Assembly (NCBI GenBank): GCA_013820875.1
Contig: JACDHS010000015.1
Location: forward strand, 1-52,010
Direction: 5' to 3'
DNA: 52,010 nucleotides
Source: Verrucomicrobiota bacterium
GTDB taxonomy: Bacteria > Verrucomicrobiota > Verrucomicrobiia > Limisphaerales > JACDHS01
Shown: positions 26,880-35,256 of the stretch, piece by piece
Position numbering within the stretch: position 1 is the stretch's first letter
Layout of the letters: each line of letters begins with the position of its first letter
Program-made: the position numbers and the translations under genes
The notes under the pieces: generated by a model
The model's input: the letters and a program-made list of their open reading frames with translations, nothing else
Database searches by the model: none
What the model was told of the DNA's origin: nothing

Positions 26880-28163
26880 ATGACCTACCCAGACGCCATT
26901 CAGTTCCTCTACGACCTGCAAATGTTCGGGGCGAAGTTCGGTTTGGAGAACACTTTCAAGCTGGCTGAACTCGCGGGGAATCCGCAGAGCAAACTTCGCT
27001 TTATTCATGTTGCTGGAACCAACGGGAAGGGATCCACCTGTGCAATCCTGGAAAGCATTTATCGCGCGTCGGGGGTGCGCGTTGGCTTGTTCACTTCGCC
27101 GCACATGGTTTCTTTTGCGGAACGGATTCAAGTCAATCGGGAACCGATTTCTGAAGCCGATGTGGTGCGGGGTGTTTGCGAGATGAAAACGTTGCTGGCG
27201 GATGCGGACAGGCAGGATGCCAATCCTACTTTTTTTGAAGTCGTTACGGTGATGGCGTTGAAATATTTTGCTGAGAAAGAGTGTGACCTGGTGATTTGGG
27301 AGACGGGGATGGGGGGGCGGTTGGATGCGACAAATATTGTCACCCCACTCGCGAGCGTTATCACCAATGTGGAGCTGGATCATCAGAAGTGGTTGGGCGA
27401 AACCATTGAACAGATCGCCTTCGAAAAAGCGGGCATTATCAAACCAGGTGTGCCGGTCGTTACTGCTGAGAACAAACCAGAGGTGTTGCAGGTCATCGGA
27501 GAGACGGCGACGGAACGACGCGCGCCACTCAAGATTGTCGGAGCCGAGGCCACAGGTGCGGGCCTTCTCACGAGCATCAAGTTTCCGCTGCTGGGTGAAC
27601 ATCAAAAAATGAACGCGGCCCTGGCGTTGGCAACAGTTGAAGTTCTTCAGGAAACAATACCCGTTGCGGGAAATGCACTTCGCGTCGGTTTGGAGACAGT
27701 CACCTGGCCTGGTCGCATGCAGTTGTTGCAGAGGGCTTCCGGGCAAAAGGTGATTCTCGATGGCGCGCACAATTTGGCTGGGACGGAGGCGCTTCGCAAA
27801 ACGTTGAAGGAAGAATTCGCCTCTGACAGCTTCGCGCTGATTCTTGGGATTTTGCGCGACAAACAATTTCCTGAAATCTGCCGGATGCTTTCGTCATTAA
27901 GTGACAAGATTTTACTGGTTCCTGTTGGAAGCGAACGCACGGCGTCACCCGAAGAGCTGAAAGCCATTTGCCGCGCGACAAACCCAAACGCGGAAGTCAC
28001 AAGCTGTGAAACGTTGGCACAAGCTTTACAGCAAACGGAGGCTAGTCCGTTCGTCGTGATTACCGGTTCGCTTTACCTCATCGGTGAAGCCATGGAGTTG
28101 ATGGCGATCTCGCATGGGAAGAATGAGCGAGGATTAAACGAGTGGAGTCCTGCGAAGAAGTGA
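26880..28163 (+). CDS. folC: Folylpolyglutamate / dihydrofolate synthase
   Basis: This 427-residue Mur-ligase-fold enzyme has the ATP loop VAGTNGKGSTCAI near residue 43, LFTSPHMVSFAERIQ (folate-binding loop), TFFEVVTVMAL, and WETGMGGRLDATNIV near residue 140. The C-terminal domain has VILDGAHNLAGTEALR. It adds glutamates to reduced folates, and in many bacteria also makes dihydrofolate. It lies 32 bp after the small partner gene and is followed by a dispersed repeat. Confidence 0.94.
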   Translation: MTYPDAIQFLYDLQMFGAKFGLENTFKLAELAGNPQSKLRFIHVAGTNGKGSTCAILESIYRASGVRVGLFTSPHMVSFAERIQVNREPISEADVVRGVCEMKTLLADADRQDANPTFFEVVTVMALKYFAEKECDLVIWETGMGGRLDATNIVTPLASVITNVELDHQKWLGETIEQIAFEKAGIIKPGVPVVTAENKPEVLQVIGETATERRAPLKIVGAEATGAGLLTSIKFPLLGEHQKMNAALALATVEVLQETIPVAGNALRVGLETVTWPGRMQLLQRASGQKVILDGAHNLAGTEALRKTLKEEFASDSFALILGILRDKQFPEICRMLSSLSDKILLVPVGSERTASPEELKAICRATNPNAEVTSCETLAQALQQTEASPFVVITGSLYLIGEAMELMAISHGKNERGLNEWSPAKK

Positions 28164-28175
28164 GTGATTGGGAGA

Positions 28176-28250
28176 AGTTGCATGGTGCAATCGTTGAATG
28201 GTTGAATGGTGGGGGGCGAACGTGCCGTTCACCATGTAACGATCCAACGG
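28176..28250. repeat. CGTTGAATGG-type palindromic repeat, copy 2
   Basis: The words gttgcatggtgcaatcgttg and aatggttgaatggt are followed after a G-rich spacer by accatgtaacgatccaacg, which is complementary to the left arm at about 15 of 19 positions. It shares its words with copy 1 at 24395 and fills the gap between convergent folC and recD. Confidence 0.6.
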
Positions 28251-28255
28251 TACTG

Positions 28256-30061
28256 CTACCCCCACAATTGCGATTCCAATCCTGACGAACGTTCCACCCG
28301 ACGCGATACCGCGAGTCTCAGCACCCTTTCACTTGCAAATAAGCTTACCGATTTCCGCGCGCGGGTGATGCCGGTGTAAAGCAGTTCCTGCGTCAGCATG
28401 GGGCTTTCATTCTCCGGCAGGATGATGAGCACGTGATCGAACTCCGACCCCTGGCTTTTGTGGATGGTCATCGCAAATACCGTTTCATGCTCCGGCAAAC
28501 GGGCGGGCAATACTTTGCGAAGTTGATTATCGGCCGTTAAGAAAAATGCTCGCGACTGACCAGTCTCCTCATCGTGCCGCAGAATGCCGGTATCACCATT
28601 GAACAAGTTGAGAGTGTAATCGTTGCGGGTGACCATGACTGGTCGCCCCTCATACAACGGGTGCGAATGTTTGATCAGTCCTTGCTCGCGCAAAATCCTT
28701 TCAATTCTGCGATTGAGTTCCACCACCCCGAATTCACTGTCGCGCACTGCGGCCAGGACACGGAAGTGGTTGAGAAGTTGCAACGCTTCGACCGGGGTTC
28801 CTGCCGTGAGAAACTTCTCGAAACCGTCGATCACAAGCTGTTTGAAACCTTCGTTGAGCCGGGCCGTTGGCTGCCATTCCAGCTCGACAGATTTCGTTGC
28901 GAGCAAATCTTTCAACCCAACAAAATCTCCCGTTCGCACTGCGGCGCTCATCCGGTAAATAGGGGAATCATCTCCGAAACGATAATTCTTCTGCAACTGC
29001 ACTATGCAGTCGTTCATCGGATTCTTCGCGCCACAGAATTGAGCTGGCATTTTCTCGCTGGTGATGCGCGCGTAGTCATTGCAGAACGTTTCCGAAAATT
29101 TGCTTTGCGACGAAGAGCTACAGATATCGCCGAGGACGGCCCCGGCTTCGACGGAGGAAAGTTGGTCTTTGTCGCCCAGCAAAATAACGCGGGCGGATTC
29201 CGGGATCGCGGCCAGCAATTTTGTCATGAGCGCCAGGTCCACCATGCTCGCTTCGTCAATCACGACGACATCCACCGGAAGTTGATTCTTTGCGTTGTGC
29301 CGAAAAAAAGGCGAATCGGGAATCACACCGAGCAACCGGTGAATTGTGGAGGCAGTCTCCGGAATCGCTCCTTTGACCTCCTGGGTGCAGTCCAGTTTTG
29401 GTTTGGCAGTTTTGATTGTGTCCTGAAGGCGGGATGCCGCTTTGCCGGTCGGAGCCGTTAATGCGATGCGCAACGTCTTCCCTTGTTCCAACAGGAGGGC
29501 AAGAATCTTGAGGACAGCCGTGGTTTTGCCGGTTCCTGGTCCGCCGGACACGACTGTAAACCTGCGCGTGAGCGCGCCGAACGCGGCGATCTTTTGCCAG
29601 TTCGGGTTTTCTGTCTCCGTGAATAACCGCTGCAACCCGTTCGCGAGGATTGTTTCGTCTGCTGGAACATGACCTATTCGGCGACGAATCGTTTCCGCCA
29701 GATCGTGTTCATATTTCCAATAGCGATGGAGGTAGAGTCTGTTGTGATCATCCAGGATGAGCGGGCAAAAGTCGCCCGGCTTTCCTACCACCTTGGATTT
29801 GCGGAGTTCAACCAGCCAAGGCTTCAGTGGAGGACAAGAGACCCGTTCGCTTGAATCGGGCAGAAACGGGATTTTGCAAAATGCGCTAAGATCCAGGCAG
29901 ATGTGGCCGCGTCCCCGGAAATAACTGACCAGCGCTGCTGCCAAATGAATTCTTTCATTCTTCGCACCAGCAAACTTTTCCATCAACCCCGCGAAATGCA
30001 TATCCAACGGAGAAAACGGCGAGTGCTGTTCTGGCTCAAGGCTTTTTGCGACGACAGGCAT
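28256..30061 (-). CDS. recD: Exodeoxyribonuclease V alpha subunit / RecD helicase
   Basis: This 601-residue SF1B helicase has Walker A GGPGTGKTTAVLKIL near residue 173, VDVVVIDEASMVDL (motif II), VILLGDKDQLSSVEAGAVLGDIC (motif III region), MTIHKSQGSEFDHVLI (motif V) and LLYTGITRARKSVSLFAS (motif VI). An N-terminal RecD-type domain precedes the helicase, and the length matches classical RecD. It moves 5'-3' in RecBCD. No recB or recC is present next to it here, although those may lie elsewhere. It is downstream of purL with a 144-bp gap holding a hairpin. Confidence 0.92.
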   Translation of the reverse strand: MPVVAKSLEPEQHSPFSPLDMHFAGLMEKFAGAKNERIHLAAALVSYFRGRGHICLDLSAFCKIPFLPDSSERVSCPPLKPWLVELRKSKVVGKPGDFCPLILDDHNRLYLHRYWKYEHDLAETIRRRIGHVPADETILANGLQRLFTETENPNWQKIAAFGALTRRFTVVSGGPGTGKTTAVLKILALLLEQGKTLRIALTAPTGKAASRLQDTIKTAKPKLDCTQEVKGAIPETASTIHRLLGVIPDSPFFRHNAKNQLPVDVVVIDEASMVDLALMTKLLAAIPESARVILLGDKDQLSSVEAGAVLGDICSSSSQSKFSETFCNDYARITSEKMPAQFCGAKNPMNDCIVQLQKNYRFGDDSPIYRMSAAVRTGDFVGLKDLLATKSVELEWQPTARLNEGFKQLVIDGFEKFLTAGTPVEALQLLNHFRVLAAVRDSEFGVVELNRRIERILREQGLIKHSHPLYEGRPVMVTRNDYTLNLFNGDTGILRHDEETGQSRAFFLTADNQLRKVLPARLPEHETVFAMTIHKSQGSEFDHVLIILPENESPMLTQELLYTGITRARKSVSLFASERVLRLAVSRRVERSSGLESQLWG

Positions 30062-30158
30062 TTGTTTCTAAACGAGATAAACCCCGACTGCCTGTGACAC
30101 AATGAGAAACGTGCAGTCCTGGCTAATGGTTGGTGCGCGGTACTGGCACCAGCAATGT

Positions 30159-30190
30159 ACTGCCAGCGTCTCGTCGATGAGACGCCGGCA
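30159..30190. repeat. Palindromic repeat/hairpin between purL and recD
   Basis: ctgccagcgtctc and gagacgccggcag pair over 13 positions with one mismatch around gtcgat. No T-run follows closely on the minus strand, so it looks more like a dispersed palindromic repeat than a terminator. Confidence 0.6.
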
Positions 30191-30205
30191 GCACGTTGAA
30201 GGCAC

Positions 30206-32527
30206 TTACGCCTGCATAGCGCGGGCGATGGAGTTCCACCAACCATCGTGCAGTTCTGCGAGGGACCAGGTCAGCTCCTCAGTGGCCGTTTTGATTTTCA
30301 ATTCACTGCCGCCCACCGTGCCGAGTTTCACGGCTGGAACACCCAGGATTTTGGTGCGTTCGATCACTTTCACCGCATCGTCTGCTTTCGTTGTAATGAC
30401 GATGCGCGATTGCGTTTCGCCGAAGAGCAGAGCATCGAGACGAACGTCTTTAATTTCGGAAATATCCAACTGTGCGCCAAGAAGACGTGGCGTTTCACGG
30501 GCGACGTTTTGCGAAATGGAACTTTCAGCCACGGCAACCGCGAGGCCGCCCTCGCTGCAATCGTGCGCGCTTTTAACCAGGCCGGTGTGAATCAATCCCA
30601 GTAACGTGGTGTGAAGTGTCTTTTCTTTTTCCAGATCGCAACGCGGCGGTGTGCCGGTTTTTTTGCCATGCACTTTCTGCAAATAAGCTGAGCCACCCAG
30701 GCCGAGGAGTGGATCGTTCTTATCCACGATATCGCCGAGCAAAATGACGACATCTCCTTCGTCCTTGAACCATTGCGTGGTGATATGCTCTTCCTTTTCG
30801 ATGATACCAACCATCGCAACCGTCGGAGTCGGATCAATTGGGCCGTTCGGGTTTTGATTGTAGAGACTGACGTTACCGCCGGTGACTGGCGCGTTGAATG
30901 CGCGACAAGCTTCTGCGAGACCGCGCACTGATTCCTTCAATTGATAAAAAAGTTCCGGGTTATGCGGATTGCCAAAGTTGAGATTGTCGGTGCTGCCGAG
31001 TGGAACCGCGCCGGAGCAGGCCAGGTTGCGAGCGGCTTCGGCCACCGTCAATTTGCCCCCTTCATAAGGATCGAGATACACATAGGTACCGTTGCAATCC
31101 ACCGTCATGGCAATGTATTTCTCGCCGGTGAACTCGGTGACCTTTGCTTTCAATTCTTCCGATAGCACTGGAAGCGAATCCTGTTTGATGCGAATCACGG
31201 CCGCATCTGATCCGGGACAAACAATCGTGCCATCGCGCACCATGTGATCGTACTGACGGTAAACCCAATTCTTGGAAGCGATACTGTGCGTGCTGAGAAG
31301 TGTCTTCAGATTTCCGGCGGCGTCGGTTGTGTCTGGAATTTCATTCAGGTTAAAAGAGCGAACCGCCTCCAGGTAAGCGGGTTCTTTGGATTCGCGGTAA
31401 TAGATTGGAGCTTCGTCCGCCAATTTCTTTGCCGGGATATCGGCCACGATTTTCCCATCATGACGCACTACCATGCGACCGGTATCAGTCACGACGCCCA
31501 CCTGGGCCCATGGCAGATCCCATTTGTCGAAAATCCGTTTCACTTCATCTTCGCGACCGGCCTTCACGATGATGAGCATTCGTTCCTGTGATTCGCTCAA
31601 CATGATTTCGTAGGAAGTCATGTTTGGCCCGCGTTGCGGAACTTTGTTCAGTTCAATTTCGATACCCGTTCCGGCACGAGCCGCGGTTTCGCAGGTGGAA
31701 CAGGTCAAGCCGGCCGCGCCCATGTCCTGAATCCCGGCGACGGCATCCGTCGCAAGCAGCTCCAGACAAGCTTCGCAGACGAGCTTTTCCATGAATGGAT
31801 CACCGACCTGCACTGCGCCGCGTTGTTGCTCGGCCGATTCATCGGTCAAATCCTGGGAAGCGAACGCCGCACCAGCGAGACCGTCGCGACCGGTAGCGGG
31901 TCCGACGTAAAAGACTGGATTGCCAATTCCTTTGGCGGCACCGCGCGCGATTTGTTCGTGCCGCAGCACGCCAAGGCAGAAAGCGTTTACCAGCGGATTT
32001 CCCTCGTAGCACTTGTCGAAATAAACTTCGCCGGCAACCGTCGGAATGCCGAAGCAATTGCCGTAATGGGCAATGCCGCTGACCACGCCGCTAAATAAAT
32101 GGCGCACATCCGGGTTGGAGAGTTCACCGAAACGGAGCGAGTTCACCGCGCAAACCGGGCGGGCACCCATTGTGAAAATGTCGCGCACGATTCCGCCGAC
32201 GCCAGTCGCGGCACCCTGGAATGGTTCCACCGCGCTCGGGTGATTGTGCGATTCGATCTTGAATGCGATCGCGATGCCATCGCCGACATCAATGATCCCG
32301 GCATTCTCCTCCCCGGCCCCGACGAGAATCTTTTCTGATTTGGTCGGAAAAGTTTTCAACAACGGGCGGGTGTTCTTATAGGAACAATGCTCGCTCCACA
32401 TCACCGAGAAGATGCCGAGTTCAGTATAGCTCGGTTCGCGCCCAAGGATTTCAAGGAGTTTGGCATATTCCTCTTCGGTGAGGTTATGCTTTTTGACGAG
32501 TTCGGGAGTGATCGCTGGTTCAGTCAT
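30206..32527 (-). CDS. purL: Phosphoribosylformylglycinamidine synthase II (small PurL)
   Basis: The start is set at [16 protein letters not shown] (32527), giving 773 residues; the frame upstream is not conserved-looking. Family features are [20 protein letters not shown] near residue 43, the ATP/FGAR region [20 protein letters not shown], and [14 protein letters not shown] in the C-terminal half. This is the short form that works with separate PurQ and PurS, neither of which is in the window. It is divergent from the GYF/cyclic-nucleotide gene at 32667. Confidence 0.95.
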   Translation of the reverse strand: MTEPAITPELVKKHNLTEEEYAKLLEILGREPSYTELGIFSVMWSEHCSYKNTRPLLKTFPTKSEKILVGAGEENAGIIDVGDGIAIAFKIESHNHPSAVEPFQGAATGVGGIVRDIFTMGARPVCAVNSLRFGELSNPDVRHLFSGVVSGIAHYGNCFGIPTVAGEVYFDKCYEGNPLVNAFCLGVLRHEQIARGAAKGIGNPVFYVGPATGRDGLAGAAFASQDLTDESAEQQRGAVQVGDPFMEKLVCEACLELLATDAVAGIQDMGAAGLTCSTCETAARAGTGIEIELNKVPQRGPNMTSYEIMLSESQERMLIIVKAGREDEVKRIFDKWDLPWAQVGVVTDTGRMVVRHDGKIVADIPAKKLADEAPIYYRESKEPAYLEAVRSFNLNEIPDTTDAAGNLKTLLSTHSIASKNWVYRQYDHMVRDGTIVCPGSDAAVIRIKQDSLPVLSEELKAKVTEFTGEKYIAMTVDCNGTYVYLDPYEGGKLTVAEAARNLACSGAVPLGSTDNLNFGNPHNPELFYQLKESVRGLAEACRAFNAPVTGGNVSLYNQNPNGPIDPTPTVAMVGIIEKEEHITTQWFKDEGDVVILLGDIVDKNDPLLGLGGSAYLQKVHGKKTGTPPRCDLEKEKTLHTTLLGLIHTGLVKSAHDCSEGGLAVAVAESSISQNVARETPRLLGAQLDISEIKDVRLDALLFGETQSRIVITTKADDAVKVIERTKILGVPAVKLGTVGGSELKIKTATEELTWSLAELHDGWWNSIARAMQA

Positions 32528-32666
32528 CGCTTCAGAAAATTCGCCGCGAGAATGCGGGTTTCGATTTCGAGACACAAGTACGATGAAAGGGGGAAAAAGC
32601 AAACTTCCCTGTAAACAAACCGATTTCACTTTCTTTCACCGCTCGATTTCCTTACAAACGCGCACC

Positions 32667-33365
32667 ATGCAAGAAACCCAAGCAGGATCTGGATACAAAA
32701 TATGGGCCGTCGATGGAGTGGTTTACGGACCGGTCGAATTGCCCACAATGGCCGAATGGATTCAGGACGATCGCATTTTGGCTGATACCTGGGTCTTTGT
32801 GGAAGCGAAGGATACCTGGCTGAAGGCGTCCCAGGTCGATGATCTGGTTTGTCACTTTCGCGCCAAGGCAGGTGCAACGGCTGCCCCACGGATCCTGGGC
32901 TTTTCTTTGGGCGCACTCCGTCGGATTAAAATTCTTGGCGGATTGAGCGATCATCAGATCGAGCGTTTCGCGCAATTGATGGAAGAGCGTTCCGCCAAAC
33001 AATGGGAACAAATCTTCAAACAAGGAGAGCCGGGCGATGCCATGTACCTGGTGATGGAAGGCGAATTGCGTGTTCGCCTGATGATCGGCGGTAAAGAAAC
33101 GGTGCTGACGACGCTCGGAGCTGGAGAATTTTTCGGCGAAATGGCGCTGTTCGATTCCGGACCTCGCTCAGCGGATGTCCTCGCCAATAAAGAAAGTATC
33201 CTTCTGAAAGTGTCCCGGGAGAACTTTGAGAGACTTCAGTCGCGCGCTCCGGAACTGGCTACCCCAATCCTTTTCGCCATCGGCAAGACTTTGGTAGCTC
33301 GGATTCGCGATGGCAACCGACGCTACAAGGATGCTGTGAGCTTCGCGAGAGCAGCAGGGCTTTGA
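32667..33365 (+). CDS. GYF_2-like plus cyclic-nucleotide-binding domain protein
   Basis: The start at MQETQAGSGYKIWAVDG (32667) gives 232 residues. The first about 55 residues resemble the DUF4339/GYF_2 fold (YKIWAVDGVVYGPVELPTMA, then WVFVEAKDTWLKAS). Residues about 95-215 are a cyclic-nucleotide-binding barrel: IFKQGEPGDAMYLVMEGELR, LGAGEFFGEMALFDSGPRSA (phosphate-binding cassette with E and R), then SRENFERL. There is no helix-turn-helix, so this is not a Crp-type regulator. It may sense cAMP or a related ligand and pass the signal through protein contacts. 139 bp separate it from purL. Confidence 0.8.
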   Translation: MQETQAGSGYKIWAVDGVVYGPVELPTMAEWIQDDRILADTWVFVEAKDTWLKASQVDDLVCHFRAKAGATAAPRILGFSLGALRRIKILGGLSDHQIERFAQLMEERSAKQWEQIFKQGEPGDAMYLVMEGELRVRLMIGGKETVLTTLGAGEFFGEMALFDSGPRSADVLANKESILLKVSRENFERLQSRAPELATPILFAIGKTLVARIRDGNRRYKDAVSFARAAGL

Positions 33366-33374
33366 GGGGGGCAG

Positions 33375-33501
33375 TTTGGACTGCGCTGGCAGAGCGCAGC
33401 GGCGACAGCGCTTTCGGGCGCATTAAGCACCAGGAAAATGAAAACTCCGCATTGGGCGTCCGAAAGCGGTGTCGCCGCTTCGCTTGCCACCGCAGTCCAA
33501 A
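33375..33501. repeat. Inverted-repeat element, about 45-bp arms
   Basis: The left arm begins tttggactgcgctggcag (33375-33420) and the right arm ends gccaccgcagtccaaa (33457-33501). The arms are complementary along most of their length, including gcggcgaca and cgctttcgg, around a 36-bp loop. It looks like a dispersed palindromic repeat and starts 10 bp after the upstream stop codon. Confidence 0.8.
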
Positions 33502-33516
33502 TTCGTCTTCTTCATT

Positions 33517-33713
33517 CTATAACGGTTGCCATAAGTAATTTCCGAAAAGAATGGATTCAGAGAAATTATTGGCTCGCCCTCATCCTAACCTTCTCCCCCG
33601 AGGAGAAGGAACCAGACAGCCCGCCGTGCAATAAACGCTCGCGGTTGAACACCGGACGTTTCCGATGGAACTTGAAGTGCCTATCCGGAAATTATTTTTG
33701 AGAACCGCTATAG
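33517..33713. mobile_element. MITE-like element with imperfect 33-bp terminal inverted repeats
   Basis: ctataacggttgcc…taatttccg at 33517-33549 is inverted at 33681-33713 as cggaaatta…gaaccgctatag, with roughly three quarters of positions matching. Inside is a second hairpin, ccttctcc/ggagaagg (33589-33609). No open frame of significance is inside. Terminal inverted repeats with a non-coding core of 197 bp fit a non-autonomous element. Confidence 0.55.
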
Positions 33714-33720
33714 TTAGTAG

Positions 33721-33768
33721 TCAAGCGCGTTGACTGCCCTCTTAATCGGAATCCTGATCTTAGTCTCA
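33721..33768. repeat. AAGCGCGTTG-CTGCCCTCTTAATC repeat, copy 1
   Basis: aagcgcgttgactgccctct followed by taatc, then a TGATCTTA block, is shared with copy 2 at 42089. Copy 1 appears to be missing the right half that makes copy 2 palindromic. Confidence 0.75.
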
Positions 33769-33847
33769 ATCAAACAGCACGATACGAACCAAAGTTCACT
33801 GTCCAAAATGCATAAGGAGTGGAAAAGTCATTAAACCTCTTTCATCC

Positions 33848-34160
33848 GTGCAAAACGGCCCTCAAAAAGACTTTTTTGGCCAATGTCAGGACCGTCTGGC
33901 CATTGAAACGGACTTTTTTGGCCAAAGTCAGGACTGACTTTGCTCAAAAAAGTCTTTTCCAGCCAATGTCAGGACTGACTTTGCCCAAAAAACTCTTTTC
34001 CGGCCAAAGTCAGGACCGACTGCCCACCCAAACGGACTTTTTTGGTCATTGTCAGTCCTGACTTTGCTCAAAAAAGTCTTTTCTGACCGTTGTCAGTCCT
34101 GACTTTGGCCAAAAAAGTCTTTTTTACGCAAAGTCAGGACCCGCCGGCCTCCAAAAAACC
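33848..34160. repeat. Alternating-palindrome tandem array 2 (41-bp period)
   Basis: About seven diverged units follow the pattern GACTTTG-CCC-AAAAAAGTC then TTTTTTGGCCAAAGTCAGGA. Each unit has a long AT-centred hairpin (GACTTTG…CAAAGTC) and a short GTCA-N4-TGAC hairpin. The short core reads GTCAGGACTGAC at 33927 and 33968 but the reverse complement GTCAGTCCTGAC at 34051 and 34092, with exact 41-bp spacing within each pair. The AT hairpin centre also switches between GAC (33869) and GTC (33952). The array is nearly strand-symmetric, and its period is not a multiple of three. Confidence 0.92.
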
Positions 34161-34205
34161 TTCGCGATTCAATTGCCGGTTCCAGGCTGAACACTTGACT
34201 TATTT

Positions 34206-34230
34206 CACTTTGTGCTGCAAAGTGCTTTGC
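34206..34230. promoter_or_regulatory. Overlapping palindromes, candidate operator
   Basis: CACTTTG-N5-CAAAGTG (34206-34224) overlaps GCAAAG-TG-CTTTGC (34217-34230), ending just before the ATG at 34231. A TTGACT box precedes at 34195-34200. The downstream operon encodes a winged-helix protein, so autoregulation at this site is a reasonable inference. Confidence 0.6.
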
Positions 34231-34860
34231 ATGGAATCCAACTGGGCTTCCGACAATCTACAAGTTATCCGCACTTTAATGGAGCGTTCGTCGCTTTACA
34301 GACGCGCTCTTGCTCCGGTCATGATATTTGCCGGGTGCGTCGGAACCATCGCTGGGACAATCGGCCTTCAGGGCATTGACTCTGCGTCTGGATTTGTTCG
34401 GCTTTGGATTTTGGCTGGATTGATTGCCGCGGCGGGCGTTTTCGTGTTGATCCGGCGGCAGGCGTTGAAAGATGTCGAACCTGTCTGGTCTTCACCAACC
34501 CGACGCGTGGTGCAGGCAATTATTCCTCCGCTGTTTGTGGGGTTGGTGGCTGCGGTGCCTTTTCTTGCGTCCGAAGTGCGCTATCCGGAACTGGCCCTGG
34601 CGTTGATCCCGGCATGGTTCGCGCTCTATGGATGTGCATTGTGCGCGGCGGGTGCTTTCATGCCGCGCGGTATTAAAATCTTTGGTTGGTTCTTTATCCT
34701 GGCTGGCTCGGCTCTCTTCATTGCCGGATTGACCAGGACTGCCGCACTGCCGACCTTGCCCCAGGCGCATGGCATCATGGGTGTTGCCTTTGGCCTCATC
34801 CATTTGCTCTACGGCGGTTACCTGTATGTCACTGAACCTAAGAGGAAGAATGCAGTGTGA
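34231..34860 (+). CDS. Six-helix membrane protein co-operonic with a winged-helix regulator
   Basis: The start at MESNWASDNLQVIRTLMERS (34231) gives 209 residues; the longer frame runs back into the repeat array. About six hydrophobic helices are visible (ALAPVMIFAGCVGTIAG, LWILAGLIAAAGVFVLI, AIIPPLFVGLVAAVPFLA, ALALIPAWFALYGCALC, FFILAGSALFIAG, IMGVAFGLIHLLYGGYL). No catalytic motif is seen. The stop overlaps the start of the regulator gene by 4 bp (GTGA), indicating translational coupling. The function is unknown; it may be the sensed or controlled partner of the regulator. Confidence 0.75.
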   Translation: MESNWASDNLQVIRTLMERSSLYRRALAPVMIFAGCVGTIAGTIGLQGIDSASGFVRLWILAGLIAAAGVFVLIRRQALKDVEPVWSSPTRRVVQAIIPPLFVGLVAAVPFLASEVRYPELALALIPAWFALYGCALCAAGAFMPRGIKIFGWFFILAGSALFIAGLTRTAALPTLPQAHGIMGVAFGLIHLLYGGYLYVTEPKRKNAV

Positions 34861-35168
34861 ATCCAGAACCGTTTCTACAGCTCGACCGCGTGATTCACGA
34901 GAAAGGGCGGCTCGGTATTATGTCGCTGCTCGCAGCCACGCCCGAGCTTTCGTTTACTGACCTGCGCACCCATTTAAATATGACCGACGGCAACCTCACA
35001 ACTCACATTCGCACGCTCCAGGAAGCGGGATATGTTGCCGTAACCAAGACTTTCCAGAACAATCGCCCTCTCACGACTTGCTCCATGACGGAGCAGGGCC
35101 GGAAGGCATTTTCAGAATACATCAACTTGCTGGAACAGATCGTCCAGCAAACTCGCGGAGGAAAATGA
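34857..35168 (+). CDS. Winged-helix transcriptional regulator (MarR/HTH_34-like)
   Basis: This 103-residue protein with a GTG start is a stand-alone winged helix: IHEKGRLGIMSLLAA, LSFTDLRTHLNMTDGNLTTH (recognition helix), IRTLQEAGYVAVTKTFQNNR (wing), and a C-terminal dimerisation helix. It resembles small MarR/ArsR-like regulators that pair with membrane proteins. The palindrome at 34206-34224 lies at the operon start and is its likely binding site. It has no metal-binding cysteines. Confidence 0.85.
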   Translation: MNPEPFLQLDRVIHEKGRLGIMSLLAATPELSFTDLRTHLNMTDGNLTTHIRTLQEAGYVAVTKTFQNNRPLTTCSMTEQGRKAFSEYINLLEQIVQQTRGGK

Positions 35169-35256
35169 ACTCACCCCTTGAACAAAAAATGAAAACGCCT
35201 GGTCTTATACTTTGTGGCGCAAAGCTTACATTCTTAACCTTCTACAAAATGTCTTC

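Larger units (their letters stand above)
33366..34230. other. 865-bp gene-free region packed with repeats
   Basis: No credible gene is present. In order it holds a 127-bp hairpin element (33375-33501), a 197-bp element with 33-bp imperfect terminal inverted repeats (33517-33713), one copy of an AAGCGCGTTG repeat (33721-33768), the second 41-bp-period palindrome array (33848-34160) and the operator-like palindrome of the next gene (34206-34230). Confidence 0.8.

Noticed and set aside
26793-27866. 357-codon minus-strand open frame
   Set aside because: Antisense to folC, which has clear family motifs; the shadow frame has no recognisable domain.
33819-34061. 80-codon open frame over array 2
   Set aside because: Same reason: each unit is read in a different phase, and the array is nearly strand-symmetric.
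34090-34230. 47-residue N-terminal extension of the membrane protein
   Set aside because: It is encoded by the end of array 2 and by the operator-like palindrome; the start at 34231 directly follows that palindrome.
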